Source: Streptomyces sp. A1136 (GTDB taxonomy: Bacteria; Actinomycetota; Actinomycetes; Streptomycetales; Streptomycetaceae). From it: a DNA stretch of 64,000 nt. Every line of letters begins with the position of its first letter. Within the stretch, counting starts at the first letter, position 1. The translations under genes were made by a program, and so were the position numbers. The stretch lies in contig NZ_SSBJ01000017.1 in NCBI RefSeq assembly GCF_004795055.1, forward strand, positions 1 to 64,000, written 5' to 3'. Positions 49,061 through 55,939 of the stretch are shown one piece after another. Below the pieces are notes generated by a model. That model saw nothing but the letters and a program-made list of their open reading frames with translations. It ran no database searches and was not told the DNA's origin.

Positions 49061-49564
49061 ATGGCGGGCCTGGAGGGTGTGGAACAGCCGCGGCAGCGCG
49101 GTGGTGCTTCGGCGGTGCGGATCGCGGCGGCGCTTGAGGAGGAACAGGGTCTGCGGGCCCTTGAGCTGTACGGCAACCCCGCCGAGGCGGAGGTGACGCT
49201 GCCGTCCATGCCCGAGTCCGCCGGTACCGCGCGCCGGCTGACCCAGTCCGTGGTGATCCGGCTGTGGGGCCTGTCGCCGCAGATCGCCGAGCACACCGTC
49301 CTGCTGGTCTCGGAACTCGTGGGCAACGCCGTGCGGCACACCGGGGCGAGATCGTTCGGCCTGCGGCTGGTGCGCCGGCGCGGCTGGATCCGGGTCGAGG
49401 TGCGGGACCCCTCCCGCGGGCTGCCCTGTCTGATGCCGGTCCACGAGATGGACACCACGGGTCGGGGGCTCTTCCTGGTGGACAAGCTGTCCGACCGGTG
49501 GGGCGCCGATCTGCTGCCGCGCGGCAAGATCACCTGGTTCGAGATGCGGGTGGCGGACCGCTGA
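49061..49564 (+). CDS. Anti-sigma-factor-like ATP-binding protein (HATPase_c_2)
   Basis: Probable serine kinase/anti-sigma or anti-anti-sigma partner of the RsbW/SpoIIAB class. In 167 residues, the N box SELVGNAVRHTGARS lies near residue 90. The G1 region is EVRDPSRGLP, with Asp present though shifted from the usual DxGxG. The G2 region is DTTGRGLFLVDKLSDRWG. Streptomyces genomes hold dozens of these. Start uncertain: the ATG giving MAGLEGVEQP is used; open frame extends upstream. The 48790-49060 gap before it holds the partial palindrome GGCCTTAAGGCAGCCTTAAG near 48855 and no gene. Confidence 0.85.
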   Translation: MAGLEGVEQPRQRGGASAVRIAAALEEEQGLRALELYGNPAEAEVTLPSMPESAGTARRLTQSVVIRLWGLSPQIAEHTVLLVSELVGNAVRHTGARSFGLRLVRRRGWIRVEVRDPSRGLPCLMPVHEMDTTGRGLFLVDKLSDRWGADLLPRGKITWFEMRVADR

Positions 49565-49571
49565 AACGCCG

Positions 49572-49612
49572 GAAACCCCCTGTCGCCGTGTGTGGGGCGC
49601 CGCGGGGGTTTC
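49572..49612 (+). terminator. Hairpin after the ATP-binding protein gene
   Basis: GAAACCCCC (49572-49580) pairs with GGGGGTTTC (49604-49612) around a GC-rich interior. It lies just past the stop codon. Confidence 0.6.
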
Positions 49613-49619
49613 ATGGGGG

Positions 49620-49652
49620 CGCCGAGGATCGAAGGGGGTGTGATCCTCGGCG
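49620..49652 (+). terminator. Second perfect 11-bp hairpin
   Basis: CGCCGAGGATC (49620-49630) and its complement (49642-49652) with an 11-nt loop sit directly after the first hairpin, forming a tandem terminator. Confidence 0.6.
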
Positions 49653-49904
49653 TGGGACTTCGCTCGGGTCAAAGGGAAGCCGTGATTCCGACTATGGCAG
49701 ACGAGCGACCAAATGCCAAAACCTCAAACTCGGACATAAGTGTGTATAACCTAAGAGTTTACAGTTGAATCTTAGGTGAGCTGGCCCACTTGCCTCGTAA
49801 TCAATGAATAAGTATCGACCGCTCTGCGTGAATCCTTGATCACACTGCGGACCGGCGCCCCTTCGAGTGACGCTCGGGGTGGTCGCCGAACCGGGTCAAT
49901 CAGC
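49653..49904. promoter_or_regulatory. AT-rich upstream region of the deacetylase operon
   Basis: From about 49690 to 49830 the composition is strikingly A/T-rich for this genome. It holds a perfect inverted repeat ACCTAAGA (49749-49756)/TCTTAGGT (49770-49777) with a 13-bp spacer. Several TATAAC/TTTACA-like boxes make it a likely promoter with an operator. No gene is visible. Confidence 0.5.
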
Positions 49905-50726
49905 ATGAACTCGGGCATCCCGCACTTAAATGGACAGGTGTACTGCTACCCGGACCGCCGATCCGCCCTCCTCGCCGGTGCCGCGGTCGCCGCCGGTGTC
50001 CTCACCGCCGCCTGTGGAACCGCGACGGTGCCCAAGGCGCCCGCTCCCGCCACGACCGCCCCCACTCCGGCCCGCCCCGCCCCGGCGGCCGCCGCCGCAC
50101 CGGGCCCGCGACGGTTCGCCGGTCAACCCGTCGAGATCGGCCACGGCTCCCGGGACCGCCCGCGCGTCGCCCTCACCTTCCACGGCAACGGCGACCCGGC
50201 GACGGGACGCGCGGTCCTCGCCGAGGCGGAGCGCGCGGGCGCGCGGGTCACCGTACTGGCGATCGGCACCTGGCTCGACGAGCACCCCGACATGGCCCGC
50301 CGGGTCCTGGACGGCGGCCACGAACTCGGCAACCACACCCAACACCACCTCGCGATCAACTCCATGCCGGAGGACGAGGCCTACGCGGAGATCACCGGCT
50401 GCGCCCAGCGCCTCAAGCGCCTCACCGGCTCGATCGGCACCTGGTTCCGCCCGTCGCAGACCCAGTACGCGAGCCCCCTCGTCCGAAAACTCGCCCAGAG
50501 GGCCGGCTACCCGCACGTCCTCTCGTACGACGTGGACTCCCTCGACTTCACCTCGCCCGGCGCCGCGGCCGTCATCCGCAACGTCACCGGGACGATCCAC
50601 GCCGGATCGGTGGTGAGCCTGCACTTCGGCTACGCGGACACGGTCGACGCGATGCCGCCCCTCCTCGAAGAACTCGCGCGTCGCCAACTGCGCGCGGTGA
50701 CCACCACGGAGCTGCTGACCCCATGA
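49905..50726 (+). CDS. Exported polysaccharide-deacetylase-fold protein with altered motif 1
   Basis: NodB-homology (CE4) lipoprotein or membrane-anchored protein, 273 residues from the ATG. The signal ends LTAAC, then a Pro/Ala linker, then the deacetylase barrel. Motif 1 reads TFHGNGD instead of TFDDG, so both usual Asp are replaced. Motif 2 is present as NHTQHH, motif 3 as FRPSQTQY, and a motif-5-like VVSLHFGY is present. Catalysis may therefore differ or be lost; a TFHGxGD subfamily occurs in Streptomyces. Start uncertain: ATG 49905 gives a TTA codon at 49926; GTG 49938 also precedes the signal. Overlaps the next gene by ATGA. Confidence 0.82.
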   Translation: MNSGIPHLNGQVYCYPDRRSALLAGAAVAAGVLTAACGTATVPKAPAPATTAPTPARPAPAAAAAPGPRRFAGQPVEIGHGSRDRPRVALTFHGNGDPATGRAVLAEAERAGARVTVLAIGTWLDEHPDMARRVLDGGHELGNHTQHHLAINSMPEDEAYAEITGCAQRLKRLTGSIGTWFRPSQTQYASPLVRKLAQRAGYPHVLSYDVDSLDFTSPGAAAVIRNVTGTIHAGSVVSLHFGYADTVDAMPPLLEELARRQLRAVTTTELLTP

Positions 50727-51910
50727 CGACGAATCGCCTTCCACGGAAGGCCACCGTGCTGTTTGCCGGACTGGTTCTCGCGGCCCTGGCCGGGTGCGGG
50801 GCCGGGGGAAAGGGCGCGACCGAGGCGCTCGGCACCAAGGGGCCCGCCCGACAGGTCAAGGCCGAACCCGCGGGGCCGCCCGGACTGGCCGGCATGCCGC
50901 CCGTGCTCGACCCCCACGACGTCTACGCGGCCGACCGGCCGAACCAGTTGTCCCCGGTCGTCAAGAACTTCCCGTCCCGCGTCTACGTGCCGAACACCGG
51001 CTCCAACACCGTGTCCGTCATCGATCCCAAGACGTACAAGGTCATCGACACCATCCCGGTCGGCATCCAGCCCCAGCACGTGGTGCCGTCCTGGGACATG
51101 AAGACGCTGTGGGTCAACAACAACCGCGGTCACACGCTGACCCCCATCAACCCGGCCACGGGCGAGGCGGGCGACCCCGTCGAGGTGCACGACCCGTACA
51201 ACCTGTACTTCACGCCCAACGGCAAGTACGCGATCGTGATGGCCTCCATGGACCGCGAGCTCGTCTTCCGTGACCCGCACACCATGAACCGGGTGAAGAC
51301 CGTCCCGGTCACCTGCTACGGCGTCAACCACGCCGACTTCTCCCTCGACGGCCGTTACTTCATCGTGAGCTGTGAGTTCTCCGGCGAACTGCTCAAGGTC
51401 GACACCGAGAAGATGGAGATCGTCGGGCAGCAGAAGCTGCCCTTCGAGGGCGCCATGCCGCAGGACGTCAAGGTCTCCCCGGACGGGAAGACCTTCTACG
51501 TCGCGGACATGATGGCGCACGGCATGTGGGTGCTCAGCGGCGACAAATTCGGGACGCCGAAGCTCCTGCCCACCGGAAAGGGCTGCCACGGCCTGTACGT
51601 GAGCCGCGACTCCAAGGAGATGTACGTCTCCAACCGGGGCGAGGGCAGCATCTCCGTCTTCGACTTCAAGGCGAACAAGCTCACCAAGAAGTGGGAGCTG
51701 CCGGACGGCGGCAGCCCCGACATGGGCGGGGTCTCCGCCGACGGCAAGGTCTTGTGGCTCTCTGGCCGCTACAACTCCGAGGTCTACGCCATCGACACGA
51801 AGACGGGCGAGGAGCTGGCCAAGATCCCGGTCGGCTCCGGGCCCCACGGCCTCGCGGTCTACCCGCAGCCCGGCCGCTACTCGCTTGGCCACACCGGCAT
51901 CTTCCGGTAG
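50723..51910 (+). CDS. YVTN-type beta-propeller lipoprotein
   Basis: Extracytoplasmic seven-bladed propeller of 395 residues. The signal ends LAGCG, and YVTN/YncE-type repeats follow: RVYVPNTGSNTVSVIDPKTYKV, KTLWVNNNRGHTLTPINPATG, KTFYVADMMAHGMWVL and EMYVSNRGEGSISVFDFKAN. The last repeat region ends with EVYAIDTKTGEELAKIPVGSGPHGLAV. No catalytic motif is known for these. It may bind a ligand or scaffold the deacetylase. Its ATG overlaps the deacetylase stop (ATGA), so the two are coupled and probably act on the same surface substrate. Confidence 0.9.
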   Translation: MTTNRLPRKATVLFAGLVLAALAGCGAGGKGATEALGTKGPARQVKAEPAGPPGLAGMPPVLDPHDVYAADRPNQLSPVVKNFPSRVYVPNTGSNTVSVIDPKTYKVIDTIPVGIQPQHVVPSWDMKTLWVNNNRGHTLTPINPATGEAGDPVEVHDPYNLYFTPNGKYAIVMASMDRELVFRDPHTMNRVKTVPVTCYGVNHADFSLDGRYFIVSCEFSGELLKVDTEKMEIVGQQKLPFEGAMPQDVKVSPDGKTFYVADMMAHGMWVLSGDKFGTPKLLPTGKGCHGLYVSRDSKEMYVSNRGEGSISVFDFKANKLTKKWELPDGGSPDMGGVSADGKVLWLSGRYNSEVYAIDTKTGEELAKIPVGSGPHGLAVYPQPGRYSLGHTGIFR

Positions 51911-51925
51911 GTCCGCACGGCGTGA

Positions 51926-51962
51926 CGGTGCCCCGGGGGCTCGTACAGCACCCGGGGCACCG
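51926..51962. terminator. Bidirectional 12-bp hairpin between convergent operons
   Basis: Perfect arms 51926-51937 and 51951-51962 with a 13-nt loop separate the propeller gene and the P450 gene, which converge. Confidence 0.75.
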
Positions 51963-51993
51963 CCGGTCGTCCGCTCGCCTCACGCCGAGTGCG

Positions 51994-53247
51994 TCACCAG
52001 GCGACGGGAAGCCGCTCGGGAAGCCGCTTGATGAATCCCGTGCGCCAGACGAGGTTCTCCGCCGGCACCGCCAGCCGCAGCCCGGGCAGCCGTTCCACCA
52101 GCACCTCCAGCGCGATCTCCGCGTGCGCGCGGCCCAGCGCGGACGCCGGGCAGAAGTGCCGCCCGGCCCCGAAGGCGAGGTGCGCGTTGGCGCTCTCCCG
52201 CTCCAGGTCCAGCTCGTCCGGGTTCTCGAAGGCCTCCGGGTCGAAGTTGGCCCCCTCCAGCAGGACGAGGACCAGCTCGCCCTCCTTCACCAGGACGTCC
52301 CCGACCCGCACGTCGGCCATGGCGATGCGCGGCAGGCCGTCTCCGACGGACAGGTTCCACCGCAGGATTTCGTCCACCGCCTTGCCCATCCGCTCGGGGT
52401 GCGCCCGCAGGTACCCGATGAGCTCCGGACGCTGGAACAGCGCGAGGACGGCGAGCACCAGGAACGCCGACGTGGACACCGCGCCCGCCCCGAAGAGCGA
52501 GACGGCGACCGTCGCGAACATGTCGTCGGTCAGGTGCGCCGACTCGGGGTCGGCCTCCTTCAGCTCGGCGAACGTGCCGAGGAGCCCCGTACGCTCCTCG
52601 GTCGGCAGCGCGAGCTGGACCTTCAGCTGTTCGACGAAATAGCCGACGTCCTTGTACCAGTTCAGCGCGGAGTCGGCGAACGGTTCGCGAGCGGTCATGA
52701 ACGCGACGTCCAGCCCCGACATCAACCGACGTCGGTCCTCGTAGGGGACTCCCAGCACCTGACAGTGCAGCGCCGCCGAGAAGGGGTCGGCGAACCCCGC
52801 CCGGAGGTCTGCCGGAGCGCCCTCTGCCACGATCGCGTCGAGGAGCGACCCCGCGATGGCGCGGAGCCGGTCCCGGAGGCCCTTCTGGCGCGGGTTGAGC
52901 GCCTTCATCACCGCGTTGCGCAGCCCGGCGCTGTTGATGTTGCCCATGTTGTTGACGACCTCGGGCGGTATCGTCAGCGCGTACTGGCGGGGCACGCCCG
53001 CGTTCGCGGTGTCCTTGAGGCTGAACCGCTCGTCCTCCAGCACCTGCTTGGCCAGCGCGTAACTGCTCACCAGCCACGCCGGGTCCCCGGTCAGGGTGCG
53101 GACCTTGGCGACCGGCGCCTTCTCCCGCAGCCAGGCGCACTCCTCGGGGAGCACGTCACCGCGCCGCGAGAGCGGGAAGTCGAGGAGGACCTCGTCGGGC
53201 TCGGCACCCCGCCCGGTCTCCGGGCCCTCAAGCTGCTCGACGCTCAT
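51994..53247 (-). CDS. Cytochrome P450, CYP121 (mycocyclosin synthase)-like
   Basis: Predicted to couple the aromatic rings of a cyclodipeptide made by the upstream gene. The 417 residues have the heme-ligand loop HLAFGAGRHFCPASALGR with Cys366, the ExxR pair EILR (293-296), and an I-helix reading FGAGAVSTSAF (252-262). That I-helix lacks the usual acid-alcohol pair and carries Ser258 at the CYP121 Ser237 position. Segments PPEVVNNMGNI, ALHCQVLGVP, GELVLVLLEGANFDPE and PERLPV closely match M. tuberculosis CYP121A1 from memory. C-terminal pocket residues differ: GFIKR (404-408) for CYP121 RFQRR. ATG with AAGGGA upstream; 20-bp overlap with the synthase gene. Confidence 0.93.
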   Translation of the reverse strand: MSVEQLEGPETGRGAEPDEVLLDFPLSRRGDVLPEECAWLREKAPVAKVRTLTGDPAWLVSSYALAKQVLEDERFSLKDTANAGVPRQYALTIPPEVVNNMGNINSAGLRNAVMKALNPRQKGLRDRLRAIAGSLLDAIVAEGAPADLRAGFADPFSAALHCQVLGVPYEDRRRLMSGLDVAFMTAREPFADSALNWYKDVGYFVEQLKVQLALPTEERTGLLGTFAELKEADPESAHLTDDMFATVAVSLFGAGAVSTSAFLVLAVLALFQRPELIGYLRAHPERMGKAVDEILRWNLSVGDGLPRIAMADVRVGDVLVKEGELVLVLLEGANFDPEAFENPDELDLERESANAHLAFGAGRHFCPASALGRAHAEIALEVLVERLPGLRLAVPAENLVWRTGFIKRLPERLPVAW

Positions 53248-54031
53248 CGACGGTCCCTTCGGTCGGTGCGTGGTTCGTGGGTCGCGCGTGGTGCTCGCCG
53301 CTCGCGTGGTGGTCGGCCGAAGGGTGCGGGGCGCCCTCCGCGGCCTCCGGGCGTACGACGGCGTACGCCTGGTTGCGGGTCGCGCGCAGTCCCCCACCGC
53401 GCGCGAAGAGGACATCCGTCATCGGCATCTTGACGTGATAGGCCGCCACGGAGGACGGCACGTCCAGAATGCTCGGGGTGTCCACGAAGAACGGCAGCTC
53501 CGCCGCCATGTAATCGAAACAGACCTGCAACTGGCTGTCGGTGATGGATTCACCTTCCGGCAACTTCGAACCGACAAACTGGAGAGCCATCCTCTCGCAG
53601 CCCTTGCGGAACTCGTCATCGGTCTCCAGGAAATGAAGAACCCGCCGGTGCAGTAGTTGGTACACGGGATTCGACTCGAACTCCGAAAGTGCCCTCACTC
53701 GTATCTCGGCGTGCGTCGATCCGGACTCCTCGACACCTTTGAGAATCCTTCTCCGCACTGCCTTGATTTCCTTGGCCGCGCGTTTCTCCGCATGCTCCCG
53801 GGTGTAGCCGAAGGCGGCGAACATCCGGTCCACGTGGAGATCCGCGTAGACGAAGTCGACCTGCGCGAAGCGGGTCGTCGCCCATCGGGCAAGACTGCCG
53901 ATGCGCTCGGAGCTGAAGTAGCTGTTGCCGGGACTCACTCCGATGAGCACATGGTCGCCGTCTTCCCAGATATGGCGGCAAGTGCGGGTGAAGGGCAGAA
54001 CTTCGAATGATGCGTCAGTTTTGATCGTCAC
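53228..54031 (-). CDS. tRNA-dependent cyclodipeptide synthase (Rv2275-like)
   Basis: Uses two aminoacyl-tRNAs to form a cyclodipeptide. The 267 residues keep every catalytic position of the family. Nucleophile Ser33 is in GVSPGNSYFS with Asn36. The basic helix is KEIKAVRRRI (88-96), Tyr174 and Glu178 are in DYMAAELPF, and Tyr198-His199 are in VPSSVAAYH, which places it in the NYH subfamily. GDHVLIGVSPGNSYFS, SEFESN and GLRATRNQAYAVV resemble Rv2275, the cyclo(Tyr-Tyr) synthase. A His-rich tail of about 35 residues is extra. The GTG start is preferred (AAGG upstream); a TTG at 54091 would extend it. GC is visibly lower than in neighbours. Confidence 0.95.
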   Translation of the reverse strand: MTIKTDASFEVLPFTRTCRHIWEDGDHVLIGVSPGNSYFSSERIGSLARWATTRFAQVDFVYADLHVDRMFAAFGYTREHAEKRAAKEIKAVRRRILKGVEESGSTHAEIRVRALSEFESNPVYQLLHRRVLHFLETDDEFRKGCERMALQFVGSKLPEGESITDSQLQVCFDYMAAELPFFVDTPSILDVPSSVAAYHVKMPMTDVLFARGGGLRATRNQAYAVVRPEAAEGAPHPSADHHASGEHHARPTNHAPTEGTVDERRAA

Positions 54032-54098
54032 CTTTGATCGCCCTTGTTGCCGCTTGTCCCTGGGAGCCCTGCGCTCCTGGTGTGGCGGCAATGTCGGT

Positions 54099-54128
54099 AC
54101 GTTATGCCGTGATCCCGTAGCGTGACAA
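54099..54128 (-). promoter_or_regulatory. Predicted promoter for the cyclodipeptide synthase-P450 operon
   Basis: On the minus strand, -35 TTGTCA (complement of 54123-54128) and -10 CATAAC (complement of 54101-54106) are 16 bp apart. A shifted TAACGT (54099-54104) is an alternative -10. The predicted leader to the GTG is about 60 nt. Confidence 0.5.
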
Positions 54129-54282
54129 GTGGGGGCCGGATTTCTTGGCTGGAATTATCGCTTCCGGGTGGCCGCGGAGGAATTGAATTTCTTTCTGCCG
54201 GCCGAACGGGACCCGGGGTGAGCGCGACCCGCCCGGGGCGCTACCCTGAGCCGTCAACAAGCACCGAGAAGGGGTGGACCCA

Positions 54283-54495
54283 GTGGCGGACATCGAGAGC
54301 GCGCGGGCGACGTTCGGCAAGTTCGACGCGGACGGCGACGGCTTCGTCACGGCCGACGAGTACAGCGCGGCCATGAAGGCCATGGGTGACGCGTACGTCA
54401 CCGGCGCCGTCGCGGACGCCGTCATCGCCGCCAAGGACACGAACGGCGACGGCCTGCTGAGCTTCGACGAGTTCTGGAACGCCCTGAACAAGTAG
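54283..54495 (+). CDS. EF-hand calcium-binding protein
   Basis: Small cytosolic Ca2+-binding protein of 70 residues with two canonical EF-hand loops, DADGDGFVTADE and DTNGDGLLSFDE, each flanked by helices. All chelating positions are filled. The GTG giving VADIESARATF is chosen because AAGGGG lies 8 nt upstream; an in-frame GTG 9 bp earlier is poorer. CabA/CabB-type proteins of this size are known in Streptomyces. Function is calcium buffering or sensing. Divergent from the cyclodipeptide operon. Confidence 0.93.
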   Translation: MADIESARATFGKFDADGDGFVTADEYSAAMKAMGDAYVTGAVADAVIAAKDTNGDGLLSFDEFWNALNK

Positions 54496-54507
54496 CGGAC
54501 GCCGGGC

Positions 54508-54532
54508 GGGGCCGCGTCACGCGGGCGGCCCC
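54508..54532. terminator. Bidirectional hairpin between EF-hand and PadR genes
   Basis: GGGGCCGC (54508-54515) pairs with GCGGCCCC (54525-54532). The second arm lies inside the last codons of the convergent PadR gene. Confidence 0.55.
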
Positions 54533-55065
54533 GTCATGTCGTCGACCTCGGCCAGCGCCTCCTCCAGCCAGCGCAGCCAGAACGTCTCCAGGCCGATGCC
54601 GCCGCGCAGCACGAGCCGGCGCAGCCGATCCTCGTCGGAGTCCCGCCCCGGCGGGAAGTCCCTGGCCTCGATGGCCTCGTACTCGGCCAGCTGCCCCCGA
54701 TGCAGTTCGAGGTGGCGCCGCAGCTCCCCGGCCAGCCCCTGCGGGCCGACGACACCGGCCGCCCGCACCCGCAGCAGCAACGGGTCCCGGATGGCCTTCG
54801 GGTCCTGGCTCCCGCCGACCCACCGGGCCAGCTCCGCGCTGCCGGCGGGCAGCACCTCGTACTCCTTCTTCTGTCCCCGTACGGGCACCTCGCTGGGCAG
54901 CGCCCGGATCAGCCCGGCCTCCTCCAGCCGGCCGAGCTCGCGGTAAATCTGCTGGTGCGTCGCGGACCAGAAGTACCCGATCGACTTGTCGAACCGCCGG
55001 GTCAGCTCCAGCCCCGACGAGGGCTTCTCCAACAGGGCGGTCAAGATGGCGTGCGGGAGCGACAT
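54517..55065 (-). CDS. PadR-family transcriptional regulator
   Basis: Winged-helix repressor of 182 residues. The N-terminal PadR domain reads MSLPHAILTALLEKPSSGLELTRRF...FWSATHQQIYRELGRLEEAGLI (1-55) with the wing RGQKKEYEVLPAG. The long C-terminal helical half (about 95-182) is the dimerisation domain of the AphA/PadR class. The ATG is preceded by AGGATG; a GTG 6 bp earlier is possible. It sits 43 bp downstream of nothing but its own start region and ahead of the cobalt transporter end, so its target cannot be read from context. Confidence 0.92.
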   Translation of the reverse strand: MSLPHAILTALLEKPSSGLELTRRFDKSIGYFWSATHQQIYRELGRLEEAGLIRALPSEVPVRGQKKEYEVLPAGSAELARWVGGSQDPKAIRDPLLLRVRAAGVVGPQGLAGELRRHLELHRGQLAEYEAIEARDFPPGRDSDEDRLRRLVLRGGIGLETFWLRWLEEALAEVDDMTGPPA

Positions 55066-55108
55066 GCGCACATCCTAGGTTCGCGGCGGGGCGGCGGACG
55101 CGTCCCGT

Positions 55109-55939
55109 TCAGCGGGCCTGGGCCCAGGCGGTCAGTGCCTCCGGCGTCCCGGGACCCGGCGCGTCCCCCTCCAGCAGGCCCCTGGCCCTGAGGAAGGCCG
55201 TCACGGCCGGGGACCACGCCTGGCGCAGCCCCGCCGACGCCGGCAACTCCGGGTCCGCCAGCAGGGCCGCGGCCGGGCCGAAACGCACGCCCGCCGGGGT
55301 GAGGACCGCCGCGTCGTCGGCCCAGCGCACCGCGAGGTCGACGTCGTGGGTGGCCATCACCACCGTCGTGCCGTCCGCGCGCAGGGCCGCCAGCGCGTCC
55401 AACAGCCGCTCCTGCCCGTCCGGGTCGAGTCCGGCCGTCGGCTCGTCCAGGATCAGCACCCGTGGCGCCATCGCGACCGCGCCCGCGATCGCCGCCCGCT
55501 TGCGCTGCCCGTACGAGAGCAGGTGCGTCGGCCGGTCCCGCAGGGCGGTGATGTCCAGCGCGGCCAGCGCCGAGTCCACCCGCGCCCGTACCTCCGTCAG
55601 GGCCAGACCCATGTTCATGGGGCCGAAGGACACGTCCTGCTCGACCGAGGCGGCGAACAGTTGGTCGTCCGGGTCCTGCACGACCAACTGCACCTGCTTG
55701 CGCAACCGGGTCAGCCCCGCCCGGTCGTACGCCACCGGCGCGCCGTCCAGCCGCAGTTCGCCGGAGCCCGGCCGAAGGCCCCCGCTCAGCAGCCGCATCA
55801 GCGTGGTCTTGCCGCTGCCGTTGCGGCCCAGCAGGACCAGCGCCCGGCCCTCCGCGATGGCGAAGTCCACGCCGGACAGCACCGCCGGCCCGTCCTCGTA
55901 CGCGTAGCCCGCGCCCACCAGTTCCACCAACGGGTTCAC
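55109..55939 (-). CDS. cbiO: Cobalt ECF transporter ATPase
   Basis: Energises cobalt uptake at the inner membrane. The 276 residues have Walker A GRNGSGKTT near 40, Q-loop QLVVQDPDDQLF near 90, ABC signature LSYGQRKRAAIAGA near 140, Walker B VLILDEPTAGLDP near 160 and switch His in ATHDVD near 197. The GTG start overlaps the cbiQ stop (GTGA) and has AAAGGGA in front. A longer open frame upstream lies within cbiQ. Last gene of cbiMNQO. Confidence 0.95.
   Translation of the reverse strand: MNPLVELVGAGYAYEDGPAVLSGVDFAIAEGRALVLLGRNGSGKTTLMRLLSGGLRPGSGELRLDGAPVAYDRAGLTRLRKQVQLVVQDPDDQLFAASVEQDVSFGPMNMGLALTEVRARVDSALAALDITALRDRPTHLLSYGQRKRAAIAGAVAMAPRVLILDEPTAGLDPDGQERLLDALAALRADGTTVVMATHDVDLAVRWADDAAVLTPAGVRFGPAAALLADPELPASAGLRQAWSPAVTAFLRARGLLEGDAPGPGTPEALTAWAQAR

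Noticed and set aside
54122..54282. Possible leader peptide with GGAGGAA before a TTG near 54183
   Set aside because: The spacing from ribosome site to TTG is only about 2 nt and the frame is 12 codons. Not convincing as a gene.
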